From Fragum whitleyi (Eukaryota > Mollusca > Bivalvia > Cardiida > Cardiidae), in the NCBI GenBank assembly GCA_948146395.1, contig OX411552.1, positions 13,376,957-13,440,956 of the forward strand: 64,000 nt of DNA, read 5' to 3'. The translations under genes and the position numbers were made by a program. Numbering within the stretch: position 1 is the stretch's first letter; each line of letters begins with the position of its first letter. Below the pieces are notes generated by a model. It saw only the letters and a program-made list of their open reading frames with translations. It was not told the DNA's origin and did no database searches. Below, in pieces: positions 22,885 through 34,894 of this stretch.

Positions 22885-23718
22885 AAATGCACGGATGTGT
22901 TATGTCCAATCGGACATATACGAATAGACGATAGTTGTGTACTTTTCCATTCTGAATGGTTGAATAAAAATATTCAGTTGGTACTTGAGTTCAAACCGAA
23001 AACTGAAGATGACAGAGTCAGTACGTATACACTTGATAACGTGGACGTATCAATATCATTCCCCTCGGAGACAAAATGGCTACTGAAGGCGATCAATGTA
23101 GAGCAAAGCGATTCTAATGACATTCTGCGAGTATACGCCGAGATGCTGTGGAACCAAACCCAATCAGGTTTTGTAAAAACTGCCGAAATCGTCGAATCAG
23201 TTCCTGAATTGATGGAGCAAAGCAAATGTATCATTCGATATGTTGGAACAGCATACACCTACTATAGTGATATCTCAAGATATGCTTTCTTTGATGACAC
23301 AAATCATCATCCTCTCTGGAGAGTCATAAAGGAAAGTACAAATCTAGTAGGTGGACCGGGGTCCTTTGATACACAGACTACCCTTACATCGATTTATACC
23401 CATGATGGAATCTCCACAGGCAATGCAGTTCCCATTTCAGTCAACAAATTGTTCTTTTGTGAACAGATTGATTTAAACGAAGACGAATTCGTCACCTATT
23501 TCAATGGAACTCAAATATATCAAAAGTCCAATGGAAAAACCTACTTTGACGGAGAATTCCTACTGATGGAACAAAAAGATGGCACTCATGTTGCTAGAGT
23601 TTGTTTGAAAGATGGTGGATATTATGTAACCGGAAGCGGAAGTTTCAATATGGTTTTTGGTACAGCTTCTATCGTCATACCAGTTTGTGTTAGGTACATA
23701 CTCCATCTTATTTTCTAA
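22885..23718 (+). CDS. Cysteine-rich ectodomain glycoprotein B, exon 3 (terminal)
   Basis: Terminal exon of 834 bp, residues 331-607, TAA at 23716-23718. The acceptor is TTTTTCAG ending at 22884, phase 0. It starts KCTDVLCPIGHIRIDDSC, continues with RVYAEMLWNQTQSG, an aromatic-rich core, NKLFFCEQIDLNEDEF and sequons NQT and NGT, and ends in a tail of small residues (GSGSFN) followed by a hydrophobic run to the last residue. Such an ending fits a GPI-anchor signal; a single helix is the alternative. In family-B-like receptors a seven-helix region would follow the CEQ-type block; none is found within the next 12 kb. A GTACAT at 23694 could act as a donor and extend the protein into an unseen exon, so the 3' end is not certain. 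Confidence 0.85.
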   Translation, partial: KCTDVLCPIGHIRIDDSCVLFHSEWLNKNIQLVLEFKPKTEDDRVSTYTLDNVDVSISFPSETKWLLKAINVEQSDSNDILRVYAEMLWNQTQSGFVKTAEIVESVPELMEQSKCIIRYVGTAYTYYSDISRYAFFDDTNHHPLWRVIKESTNLVGGPGSFDTQTTLTSIYTHDGISTGNAVPISVNKLFFCEQIDLNEDEFVTYFNGTQIYQKSNGKTYFDGEFLLMEQKDGTHVARVCLKDGGYYVTGSGSFNMVFGTASIVIPVCVRYILHLIF

Positions 23719-23799
23719 GTCAATTCTTACATTCGCATCAGCAGATTAAAGTGAAAGAAATCGATTGATTTGAACGCAGTTGCAAAGCAAAGAAAACGA

Positions 23800-23954
23800 T
23801 CCTGTGACATTTTCGAATGGTTTTTGGAACGTTTCTGAATGGTTTGAGTGAGTTTTAGGAATGACTAAATAGAGCGATGATCGAGCGGCTAAGAATGAGA
23901 CTTAGAATCTCATTTGAATGAGATGAATGCCAATTTCACGATGTAACTGACTGT
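23800..23954 (-). repeat. MITE family F, partial copy
   Basis: Right half only: GTTTCTGAATGGTTTGAGTG, then ATGAATGCCAATTTCACG and ACTGACTG before TT. The left half and hairpin are missing. Confidence 0.6.
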
Positions 23955-24788
23955 CTTCATTCGAAACACTACTCAGCCAATCTCACGATCAACCTCGAAT
24001 GTACATTGACGGACTATTTTCAGAAACCTTTGAAAAAATCGATGAATTCAATTAAAATGGCGTTAGCCCGCGAAACTCTGAGTGAAACATTCGACGTCGC
24101 CAACGCAACTCATTTAAGTCACTGACGTGAAACCATCGTATCCTCATATGAATATTTTAGAGTTCTTAAATAACGGCTGACAAATCTTGATTCATGAGAA
24201 TGATTCGTCATTCTCAAAAATTAAGATTTTTCAGCCGTTATTTACCGTGTAAAATATAAATCTAAAGATAGCGCCGGTTGTTTCCGCGCTAGTTTCTTAC
24301 ACCGTTTCCGCCTAACAAAATACACAATTTTGTTACATACCCATCCACCTTATATACATCCGAGGACTGTTGTGGTTTACTGAAATATCCGAGGGATGTT
24401 CCGAATGTGACTGTCTTATCATTAATGACAGCTAAATGCTTTAGATAATCATCGATATTGAGATATTATCTAGTGTTGGAGTTTCCTCAATGGAATGATA
24501 GAGAAGAAAAGAAGATTATTTACGATTTATACCTAAGACTGAAGATAGAAGAAAAAGTAGACTGTCTACTTGTGACACCCTTCTACCTTTTTCAACTTTG
24601 TTGTTGTTGTTGTTAAAAAAATGTATATTTAAAAAAAACGAGCGGATTTGGAGAAATAAACCCCTAAAATTCATTTTTTTGTGGAAAGAAAATGCAAAAA
24701 AAGTGAGTAAATTAAAAGTCGAATGCTGATATCCCAGGACAGAAGTTGAATTTTCATAAAAACAACCCATGTGCTTTAGAAGATAATA

Positions 24789-25183
24789 CAGTCGATATTG
24801 GTTTGGCAACCACTGCTAATTAACGTCCTCTTTTATTAAGCAATCACTTTAAAAAGTCCCTCCACCTTAAGCAAAATCCCTGAAAATGATGACATTCTTT
24901 AACGATTGATTGATTGATTGATTGAATGGAGTTTTACGCCGCTTTCAACATTTTTTCAGTTATATCGCGGCGGCTGGAGCACCTAACCTGATATTTCTCT
25001 CACCAGTACAACCACCACATCCTTTCCCAGCCTTCAGCTGCTATCTCACATAGGTCTACGATTATCAACCCAGTGTTGAGAGGCAAAAAGTCGGAAAGAA
25101 TGAGTGCCGCCGTCGGGGATCGAACCCATGACCTTTAACATTCTTTAACGAAACAATATCTAACATTGAATTCTATATTGTTC
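24789..25183. repeat. CAGTCGATATTG element interrupted by a SINE
   Basis: Starts after TA with CAGTCGATATTG and AAAAAGTCCCTCCACC, as in the full copy at 33692-34039, then is interrupted at 24905 by a SINE and resumes to about 25183, where it is truncated. Confidence 0.7.
24906..25137 (-). repeat. SINE with target-site duplication, head truncated
   Basis: Flanked by the 14 bp direct repeat ACATTCTTTAACGA (24892-24905 and 25138-25151). The tail on the minus strand is an AATC repeat. The tRNA-like head is truncated after the B-box part (GGGGATCGAACCC on the plus strand), as expected for incomplete reverse transcription. Confidence 0.93.
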
Positions 25184-25188
25184 GACCC

Positions 25189-25430
25189 CAGGTGCCCGAT
25201 TTACTGAACTTCTTACGAAAAAGTAAATCGTAAGTAAAAATCACAAATCGTACCTGATATTTTCATTTATTGTAAGATTCTGCCTTGCAATATCTCTATC
25301 GTCTATAGAAGCCGATTCCAATGTGATGATGCACGCCAGAGTTCCAAGCTTAGTTACATTGTAGAAGCAACTATATTTTTGACTTTCGCAAAAAAAAAAA
25401 GACCGTAAGAAGTTTAGTAAAACATGCCTC
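25189..25430. repeat. MITE with CCCGTTTTACTAAACTTC ends, near full length
   Basis: Left end TGCCCGATTTACTGAACTTC and right end GAAGTTTAGTAAAACATGCC are inverted repeats. Internal pairing of GTAAATCGTAAG with GACTTTCGC-type sequence and ATTCTGCCTTGCAATATCTC. Other copies: 28208-28876 (split), 40415-40575 and 45352-45421 (halves). Confidence 0.8.
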
Positions 25431-25511
25431 TATAGAAATGCCTCAATGAGACGATTCTAATGGGTTCATAAATCACAGGTACCAATAAGAATTATGCGAC
25501 AATCTAGATAT

Positions 25512-25662
25512 ATATAATACGTACTTAGTGTATTACATGAAAAAAAATATCTAACGAGGTTGGGAGAATTGAAAATTGTCGAGGCTCTGTCGAGACAATT
25601 ATCAATTCTCACAACCGAGTTTGATATTTTTTTCATACTATACACTAAGTATGTATTATATT
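25512..25662. repeat. Long palindrome of about 150 bp
   Basis: Outer arms AATACGTACTTAGTGTA and TACACTAAGTATGTATT, inner arms ACGAGGTTGGGAGAATTG and CAATTCTCACAACCGAG pair; the centre is GTCGAGGCTCTGTCGAGAC. Strong cruciform potential. Confidence 0.85.
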
Positions 25663-25857
25663 TATCTTATAATCTATATTTGTCTTGTTTTTGTCAATGT
25701 TTCTTACCGAAATGCAAGATTCTAAAAATAACCGCATTATATCAATGTTCTAAAAATAACAATGTGATATCATAAAAAATATCATATGGGATGTTTTCAT
25801 ACTGATATTTGTATAGTTATAAGATAAAAAAATGACCTTTCTTATGAAATGATACTC

Positions 25858-26176
25858 AATTGATATTGCTCGAGCAAAAACCTCTATTAAGCGATCGCTT
25901 TTATTGAGCGACCAACATAAAAATTCCCTCAGTGTTAACCTTGTCTCTGAAAAAGTGGACATTCTATAACAATTTGTTTATAATTGAATCTTATGACGTT
26001 CAATGAGACTATACTTATGGGTTCGAACATATTAGAAAGTGGAAAGAATTATATGATAATCTCTTTATGCTATCTAAATAATATATCTGATTCACCATTA
26101 AATATGTATTCAACGACCATTCCCAGCGACCGATTTCGGTGGTCCTCTAAGTGGTCGCTTAGCACAATTTTTACGG
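25858..26176. repeat. CAGTCGATATTG element, diverged copy
   Basis: Contains GATATTGCTCGAGC, TATTAAGCGATCGC, GAGCGACCAACATAAAAA and ends AGTGGTCGCTTAGCAC, in the same order as 33692-34039. Confidence 0.75.
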
Positions 26177-26236
26177 TACATTCTTAATTCATACAAAAGC
26201 GGTTCTTTTTATGTGTTCCCCTATGTGGACGCTTAA

Positions 26237-26418
26237 GGTATCCCGTCACCATTTGGCACTTGTTCCAATCTTTATCAAGGACCTATAAAAATTCGGAACA
26301 TATGATCTTTCACAATGTTGACCGAGGTTTCCTAATGAAAATCATTTTGAAACCTCGGTTAACACTGTTAAAGTTCATTGTGTTCAAAATGTTGCGGAAC
26401 TATTACAGGTCCACTACT
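26237..26418. repeat. TTAA fold-back element, copy 2
   Basis: Flanked by TTAA (26233-26236, 26419-26422). Arms centred on TGACCGAGGTTTCCTAATGA / GAAACCTCGGTTAACACTG. Almost the whole element is one hairpin. Confidence 0.85.
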
Positions 26419-28207
26419 TTAAATGAGTATATTTCGTAAAGTGTACCATTACGATGAATTAACCAAAAAATCAACATATCTTTCCATGCATTTTTCGGAG
26501 GAAATGGGTATTTTTGAAAATATCATTTTTTTCTTGCAAAATACCTAGAAACTCTCGAAACGGACGATAAGATGAATGGCGACCTTTAATAATAGTGAGT
26601 TGGTAAATATGATTAATTGAAAACAAGGAATTGTAAAATATTGGTTAAGTAATATTTACAAGACGAAAATGCAGGAAAATACGTTCTCGAAAAAAAATTC
26701 TCTTTTTTCGGCGAAATCTAAATTTTATTTTAAAATCAACAAAAAACATACATCTATACTAAATATAGTTGTAAGAATATGATAGAAAATTAGATTAATA
26801 TTAAAAGATTTAGAAAAGGTAAAATAAAGTAGGTGTATCCTGGCATTTTTTGGCCACTTTGCTTTCCATGAAACAACCAACCCTCTAAATTCAGGCGTTC
26901 ACCTATTTTCTTATTCTGGTAATAAATATCCATAAGATTGAGTTAGATAATATTTGCTGTAATATAAAATAAATACCTCATTGATATTTATGTTACCGCT
27001 ATTTAAGTTTCAATTACTGATAATCCAGGCACGTACAAAGCAATTTAGGATAATGGGTGGGCTAGATGAAGACTCGTACCTTTGAGGTTCTTCTTTCATT
27101 ACAAGACAAAATATAATTTCTATTTCTACGCCTGAAATAATTACTGAGAAGGAAGGGAACTTCTTATTCTATACTTTTTCAAAGCAAACTGCATACGCAA
27201 GAAAAAGTGTAATCTGTACAATCATCATGCATATCAGTCATAAGAGGATGCATTTCAGGCAACAAAGCTAAAGCATCCATGGCATAATAAAAATCTAAGT
27301 GCCATTAGTGAAATCTTCTAGAAAAATTTTTAAATGACAAAAGACAGTTGAAAGGTAATGCCATGGCAGAAATAGGTCAGGTTATAACATTATTAGAGAA
27401 GTAAAAACTTGCTTGCAACAAGAGTCATCTTACTTTCCAACAAATAATCCTAATTTTTCATAACCTACGCCATGAAAGAAATTAGCATTCACCATTTGAA
27501 TTTCTGTGGCAGTGTTAAATTCCATTGACCCTGTCGGAACAGATTCTAGTTGCTTTGGAAAGTAAAATTGCCCGTGAATCTTTATTACACACTTTTCAAG
27601 AGGGTTTACATTTTTAAAACCAAAATCATTTTAAATTCAATATAAAACATTTTCATTTCATTGCATTATGATTCCAAAACGAAATAACAATAAAGTTAGA
27701 ATACCATAAGGCACGAACATTATATATAGATAATAACGATAGACTTAAACTTTTATTTATGGGAGGTTATTTGTTTTTTCGTTATTTTTGCTTAATCGAG
27801 TTAAGGTTTCTAATGGTGTCAGGATACCTTAAAACAAGTTTTACTGTAATCAGTTCACGAAAAAATGGGAGTATTCTGATGAAAGTAGATCCGATTATAA
27901 ATCAATCCGCATGGTTTGATCATAAGTGTTAGGTAACGATTATATTATTTTACAAATCAATAGTTAGCGGCCAAAATGTCATAAATAAACTGAAATATAG
28001 TTGAGTTAGGACGATTTTAACGACCGCCGTCAATATTATGAGCAACTAGTAAGCCAGTATTTTGACTGCTGCTTTGCACTGCATCACAAGTATGTTGCCT
28101 ATTATCTTCCGCATGTACGGATACATAAATTATTCCCAGGAGGGGCTTCTAAATGTATTCATATTGTTCCTTTTGGTTGTCCATTTACCATATGATTCCT
28201 TGAATTA

Positions 28208-28876
28208 TGGACTCCTGGGGCCCGTTTTACTAACCTTCTTATGAAAAAAATAAATCGTTAGTCAAAATCACAAATCGTACTTGCGTCCTAATTTACTGTT
28301 TGATTCTGCCTCGCAATATCTCATCGGAATCGTCTTTAGAAAATGCATGGTATAATTCCATGTTTACAGTTAATAACATCGTGAAATTGACAATCATTCC
28401 GATCAAAATCATTCTAAATCATTCACTGAGCGCTCCATTCATTCATTCCAAACACTCACTCAAATCGATCAAAAACACTCCAAACTTACTGAAAAATATA
28501 TAACAACAACTTCCTTCAAACTAATAATAGCTAGGGAAAAAATCGGGATTTCACTTATTTAATTGAAATTGTAGACGTATGATAGGTTCTTGAAGAAATG
28601 GGGAGCTATCTAATGAACATGTATGCATATTTTATTAAAGGGAGGTAATCAATATTGCTAATTTTGTTCATCCTGAACAAAATTTGCAATACTTGATTAC
28701 CTCCCATTAAAATCACTCAAAAGTCGCTCCACACACTCATTCAATTTCATTCCTAAATCATTCCAAAATCATTCACCTTGTCAATTTCTCGATGTTTTTA
28801 ACTGTAGTAACTAATCCATAAGCAGCTTAATTTTTTAACATACACAAAAAATGACCGTAGTGTAGTAAAACAGGCC
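28208..28876. repeat. CCCGTTTTACTAA MITE split by a family F insertion
   Basis: The left part (28208-28376) carries GGGCCCGTTTTACTAACC and ATTCTGCCTCGCAATATCTC; the right part (28805-28876) ends GTGTAGTAAAACAGGCCCC. Between them lies a complete family F element at 28377-28804. The nesting dates the outer element as older. Confidence 0.85.
28377..28804 (+). repeat. MITE family F, complete nested copy
   Basis: 428 bp, TA on both sides, ends CAGTTAATAACATCGTGAAA and the complement of TCTCGATGTTTTTAACTG. The central hairpin is GGGAGGTAATCAATATTGC with its complement around a TCATCCTGA centre. Confidence 0.9.
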
Positions 28877-29226
28877 CCTGGCCCCAACCTCTGGTTCAAG
28901 TTCAAGATTTCTCTAAACAAGATATCCTTGATGAATCAGGATCGCGCATCAGGGTACTAAGTTTTAATAATAAAGAAAATGTTTTAAACCAAATTCTTTT
29001 GTTTGGTGTTCAACTTTGAATTCAACAACTTGGAGTTAATATTGAATAAATAAATTTATATTTAATTTGAATTAATTTGGTAGATGATCGGCAAAACAAA
29101 ATCGCCATTCCAAATGTCTATATATTTCTTTAAATCAAAAGGATTCTTCGCGAGTGCCATTCAATTATTTCGAGGACTCTTTCAATAAAACGTATGTTGG
29201 TTATCAAATTTCTTATTTTGACTTAA

Positions 29227-29393
29227 GGTAGTAGACCCGTAATAGCTCTGCAATGTTTGGAAAGTATTGAACTTTAACAGTGTTAACCGAGGTTTCCTAA
29301 TGATTTTCATTAGGAAACCTCGGTTAACTTTGTTAAAGTTCATGAGTTCCAAAATGTTGCGGATCTATTACGGGTCCACTACCTTAAGTAACA
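29227..29393. repeat. TTAA fold-back element, copy 3
   Basis: 167 bp between TTAA at 29223-29226 and 29394-29397. Arms AACAGTGTTAACCGAGGTTT / AAACCTCGGTTAACTTTGTT, ends GGTAGTAGACCCGTAATAG / CTATTACGGGTCCACTACC. Nearly a perfect hairpin. Confidence 0.9.
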
Positions 29394-29398
29394 TTTTC

Positions 29399-29703
29399 TA
29401 CCTCAACATGAACAAAATTAGCGATATCTACTACCTCTCTTTAATAAAACATACGTACTTTTCTGTATGTGTGTTTACATGGACCAATCAAACACTTTAA
29501 ATCCCACACCAGCCATTAAAATCAATTTGATCGATTTGAATCGAAGTCGGTCGTCTTAAACGATTTCGAAATGTTTTCTTATGATTTCGGAGCGTTTTTG
29601 GTCGATTTGAGTGCTTGTTTGGAATTAATGAATCGAGCGCTGGGTGATTGAATTAGAAAGGTTTTGATCGGGATGGGTGTCAATTTCACGATGTTTTTAA
29701 CTG
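29399..29703 (-). repeat. MITE family F, left-truncated copy
   Basis: Starts in the central hairpin (GAACAAAATTAGCGATATC) directly after the preceding fold-back and ends CACGATGTTTTTAACTG. Confidence 0.75.
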
Positions 29704-29997
29704 TCCCCCGTTTAGTTTAGTTGAACGATATAAGAAACAATTCTGTATGCATCGCTACACGGTAATTATTATTTGAAGTCTTAGTTTTCGCAAATCATTT
29801 TTGGTGTCACTAACCTTACAATCTCACGTTCTTCTATCTGACGGTTTATTTTTTCTTTTTTCTTTTTTTTTTTGTGTGTGTGATTCGTCACACAAAAAGG
29901 GCCATCCAGGATCTCCGTTAGTAACATTTGACTAGGATTTCAGGTCGCAAATGTCAAAAGTCATTATACATGAAGGTATAATGATCTTCATCTCTAC

Positions 29998-30205
29998 GGC
30001 GGCACACATTCTTTTCGACTATTTGTGTCCCACTAATTGCTCTATAATCGTAGACCTATGCGGGATAGCAGCTGGAGACTAGGAAAGGATGTGATTGTGA
30101 GAGAAATACCAGATATCCATTATTAGGTGCTCCAGCCGCCGAGATATTACTGAAATATTGTTAAAAGCTGCGCAAAACCCCATTCAAACATACAAGCAAT
30201 AATGA
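29998..30205 (+). repeat. SINE fragment without tRNA head
   Basis: Body blocks GTAGACCTATGCGGGATAGC, CTAGGAAAGGATGTG and GGTGCTCCAGCCGCCGAG are present in plus orientation; only a remnant (TACGGCGGCA) of the head is left. Confidence 0.75.
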
Positions 30206-31299
30206 TCTTTATAGACTGTTTATCAAAACGGTCGTGCTGGTTGGATAAGATATAAAATGTAATTAAAAAATCTTCACGGAGAAAAAAAAAATTACCAAGA
30301 AATCATGTTTTATGATTTAACTGGCACGGTATTTGATTTTATTCCGATATCACTTAATGGTAAGAAAGCGAGAATATACTTTTTCTGTTAAAGGAAGATA
30401 AAAACATGATCGTGTATTTATAGACCATGCTAGTTATTATACAGCTTTCTTTGTTTTTTAGTTTCACACCTTCAATAATTCAAAAGCATTGTCATCATTT
30501 CTTAAATGGACCAAACACTCTTTGAGTTACAAATAAGTGAGGAGAGTCAGATTGAAAAAATATTTAAAAAAGAAAAAAATCCGTTTAATTTATTTATTTT
30601 TTATGACTCAAGGATATAATGACTACATGTTCATGCAGACCATCACAAAATGGAACCTTTGGATGTTTAGTTTTTTGAAGCTCAGCGTTAAGAGTCTGTA
30701 AACGCATAATTTGCCGTATAAAGTAAAATATGTAAATGAGATATTAGTCACGTGAAATACGCACACTCTCAGAAGCGGTAATGCGTTCTATTCAAATTGG
30801 AGTCGGAAATGTTCATGGTCATAAATTTTCATCAACTTAGGCCTATATTTAGATCATCGTATCATAATCATTTGCTTTACCGAATATTGAAATGACAAAT
30901 TCAAACTTATTTTTGGGAATAAAGTCTAGTTTTTGTGTGCATAGTAGTTTAAGATCATTGTCTTGCGTTTCGGAAATGTTCAAGAACACAGACGGGGACT
31001 TTAAACAAACTTTCATTTATAATTCGCAAATTAAATATCGGCATTTGATGGTAAATATTATCTCCGTCTGCAATTTTATGAAACCAAAACTGCATTATTT
31101 TAAAATCCACGTGACTTCATTATGCAAAATATCCGTAAATAACTACCTTACACGTAATCAAATACGGATAAAGTCTATAGAGTTACGAACAATATATTTT
31201 GATTCTTATCATTACACAAAGATTTCGTCACGACTTTGCACTTTTCAGAATTTTAATGATCTATTGGTGTTAAAATTACTATTCAAAACGATTACTTGA

Positions 31300-31625
31300 T
31301 CTTTCTTTAGTGATTTTAGGTGGTTTGTCGAGAAATAACGGTAGATAATTACTTGATAAACTCATCGCAAAAGCAGCGAAATTATCAAAAACGTATACCC
31401 TGTTATTGTGCATTTCATCCTATCTGACGTCATCTATGCCGGGCGAAATGAGTGACGTCACAATGAGTGACGTCATATTTTGTATCAATTTAGCATAAAA
31501 GAAATAGAATAATCGTTTGTTTTTCGAGTAAGATCGAATGATATTTCATTTACTCGTGAAAATATAGCTTTTGTTGTGAATATAAATCGATCTTACACTG
31601 AAACAAACGATTATCCTCTATATAG
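31300..31625 (+). repeat. MITE family R, copy 3
   Basis: Contains GTTTGTCGAGAAATAACGGT, CATTTCATCCTATCTGACG and the hairpin GTAAGATCGAATGA / ATAAATCGATCTTAC, ending near GATTATCCTCTATA. Confidence 0.8.
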
Positions 31626-31995
31626 CCAATATATGCCATAATCCATCCTATAAATCGGTTTCAAATGGCTACAGTTTTATTTTCGCTAATATTCGCGAAT
31701 GATTGAAAACGCGAAAATAATAAGATCATATGGTTGTATGATAAAGAAACGAAAAACAATTCATGGTCCCAGTATTTAAAGTTCGAAATTGCATACACAG
31801 TAAAGGCGCTTACGTTTTTTTTATTACTGGAGCGTCATGATATTGTTTACGCTTCAAAATAAACTTTGTATAAATAAACTTAAGGACAAAAGTTCTGTCC
31901 GTTTTTGTTTTGTTAAAGCTTAGCCTTTTAATTGAAAAGATAATACTTTGAAAATAGTGTTTGGTACTAACTGCCCTATCTTCAAAATACAGGTA

Positions 31996-32337
31996 CAGTT
32001 AATAACATCGTGAAATTGACAATCATTCCGATCAAAATCATTCTAAATCATTCACTCAGCGCTCCATTCATTCATTCCAAACACTCACTCAAATCGATCA
32101 AAAACGCTCCAAACTCACTGAAAAACATATAACAACAACTTCGTTCAAACTAATAATAGCTAGGTAAAAAATCGGGATTTCACTTATTTAATTGAAATAG
32201 TAGACGTATGATAGGTTCTTGAAGAAATGGGGAGCTAACTAATGAACTTGTATGCATATTTTGTTAAAGGGAGGTAATCAATATTGCTAATTTTGTTCAT
32301 CCTGAACAAAATTTGCAATACTTGATTACCTCCCATT
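31996..32337 (+). repeat. MITE family F, 3'-truncated copy
   Basis: After TA, it is almost identical to the first about 340 bp of 28377-28804, then stops directly after the central hairpin at GATTACCTCCC. Confidence 0.85.
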
Positions 32338-32861
32338 GTTCTCATCGGCATTGCATCCCGAATTACGTTGATTTTTTTTTTTTTTTTTCATTTGAGCATA
32401 CGTTTTTTATGTTTTGCAGGTTTGATGTTTTATCACAAAATAAAGACGTATTTGTAATTTTTGAATAAACGATTCACGCATTTAATCAATCAGCTGTTGT
32501 TTATGAAGCATGACATGGTTTTCTGAATTTTAGGGTTAACCAGGCCGCGTTTTTAACGACGTTAGCCGGAATAGTTGAAATGACGTAATGTTGACCACTT
32601 TCTTATGTTAAAGAAAAATCTATGCATGATGTCATTTAGATGGATACTCTGTACAAGTATGCTTGATTGATGGTTCATTCTATTTTGTCGTCGCTTGAAT
32701 AAGACCGAGTCGTAATTAGACAACCGAACGTGCTTGTTCTTATGTCTATTTATTAAAGTTTTACAGAACCACCATTGATTGGAAGGTTTAACCGGTGTCT
32801 TTACATGAATGCTACGTGCATCATGTTCTAGTTTTCATTAAAAAAAAACGAAACTTTTTTA

Positions 32862-33301
32862 CAGTTAACAACATCGTGAAAATTGACAAAGTGATTATTT
32901 TGGAATGAAATTGAATGAGTGTGTGGAGCGAGTTTTGAGTGAAATTGAAGGGAGCTAATTCAATATCGCTAATTTTGTTCCAGATGAACAAAATTAGTGA
33001 TTTTTATTACCTCCCTTTAATAATATATGCATAAAGGTTCTATGAATTACTTTCAATGTTTTCACGAACCCATAATATGCTTACGAAATTCAATGATGTC
33101 AGTGAAATCATGGATTTTATGAACCGGTTTCTAAATCATGTAAATTGAATGTACATGTAGTTGTTGAACTTATCATTTTTAGTGATCCAGCGTTTTTGAA
33201 TTATTCAGGTGAGTGTTTGGAATGAACTAATGGATCGCTGAGAGAGTGATTTAGAATGGTTTTCATCGGAATGAATGCCAAATTAAATATGTTCTTAAAT
33301 G
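32862..33301 (-). repeat. MITE family F, copy
   Basis: TA-flanked, ends CAGTTAACAACATCGTG and the complement of ATGTTCTTAAATG; the central hairpin TCGCTAATTTTGTTCCAGAT is retained. Confidence 0.8.
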
Positions 33302-33691
33302 TACTTGTGACATATCACGAAAGAAAGCGTACTACATAAAATGGATCTATGAAAATAGCAAAGCACATTTTGGATCATTAAGATTTTGAAGTACTAAAAA
33401 TTTGCATTTTGTATGATGCAATGATCTTTCAGAAAATACTGTAAGAGTGAAAGGTTTGGACTATGGTCAGTATGCGAAGCCCTCGCAGATGACCGAGATC
33501 TATAATTTTCGCACTTTCCAAATGGACACAAATTGTATATAATAATTGATATAAGACTTTCTTAATTCTTTAACCTACGTCTAAATGTATATAAATTGTC
33601 TATAGCCCTTATAGCAAGAATGAAAAGACTCTAGTTAATCTTTCTAAGTTTATTAAAGAAGCTTTTGCATGAAGATCAAGTTTTGTAAATA

Positions 33692-34039
33692 CAGTCGATA
33701 TTGCTCGAGCGACCACGTCTATTAAGCGACCAATTTTATCAAGCGACCACCATAAAAAGTCCCCTCACCGTAAGCAAATTCCCTGAAAAGGAGGACATTC
33801 TTAACGAAAAATTGGTTATAGTTGAATCTTATGTTGTTAAAACCCATTAGAATCGTCTCTATAAGACGATTCTAATGCGTTCGAAAATCATAGGATTCAC
33901 TTCGACTTGGCCAACAATCTATAAATGTTATCAAAATAAACTGTCACATTTATCATGGTTTTTCGTATTAAGCGACCATTTCCATAAACGACCACTTTTT
34001 GGTGGTCCCTTTAGTGGTCGCTTAACACAAGTTTTACTG
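33692..34039. repeat. CAGTCGATATTG MITE, full copy
   Basis: 348 bp, between TA dinucleotides, with ends CAGTCGATATTGCTCGAGC and CTTAACACAAGTTTTACTG. An internal perfect hairpin ATTAGAATCGTCTCTATAAG / GACGATTCTAAT lies at 33845-33880. Confidence 0.8.
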
Positions 34040-34251
34040 TATGTATTAAATGAGTTATAAGTGTAATGGTAACAATAAGAGTTTGAACAGTTCAGTCATT
34101 AGTTTTTATTTAGAACTTGCTTCTCTATAAGTATACTTATGTTTGAGATCATTTGGTAATGAAATCTAATTTTTGATAGATCTAGAAATGTATTGAGTTC
34201 TTATACTTTGCTAATGTGACTTTTTATATGACAAAAAACTTTAAAGTTTAA

Positions 34252-34407
34252 GGTAGTGGACCCGTAATAATTCCACAACGTTTCGGAAGTTAGCATTTTA
34301 TCAATGTTAACCGAAGTTTCCAAATGATTTTCATTAGGAAACCTCGGTTAATATAGTGAAAGATAATGCGTTCCGAATTGTTGCTGAACTATTACGGGTC
34401 TACTACC
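34252..34407. repeat. TTAA fold-back element, copy 4
   Basis: TTAA at 34248-34251 and 34408-34411; ends GGTAGTGGACCCGTAATAA and TATTACGGGTCTACTACC; centre AAGTTTCCAAATGATTTTCA. Confidence 0.88.
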
Positions 34408-34894
34408 TTAAGTCATTAAAATATTGTCTATGAATTGTCTATGTAAAGATAAGCGCTGTCGGTAGTCTTCACTAATTAATGGCATGTTCTACCAGGTCAA
34501 AATTAACGAAGAAATGCTGATATCGTCGATTTTCTATCAAAACCTCGTAACTACAGCTTAAAACAAGCTGTAGTTACGAGATTTTAGCAGATCATTGATG
34601 ATATACGTACAAAGGTTGTTTACAGTGCAGCAAGAGCTGAGGACGAAACCCAAACAGAGGAATGGACAGCCTTGACACCTATCCTAATTAGGGAATATTG
34701 TGGATATATAATCCTTTAAGTATAACCGTTTGATACCACGATTCAACCACGATTCAACAATTACTAGTAAGACGGCCTGTTTAATGACACAAAAAACACA
34801 GCGGGACCCCTCTTTAAACGACACGACATCGAAAAAGATGTCGTCTGAAAAAATACAATATAAATATATTGTATGTTCGTTTTTTTTTAATAGG

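Noticed and set aside
30892..31299. 135-codon open frame
   Set aside because: No signal, domain or repeat-free support; AT-rich composition, and it runs up to the edge of a MITE. Probably chance.
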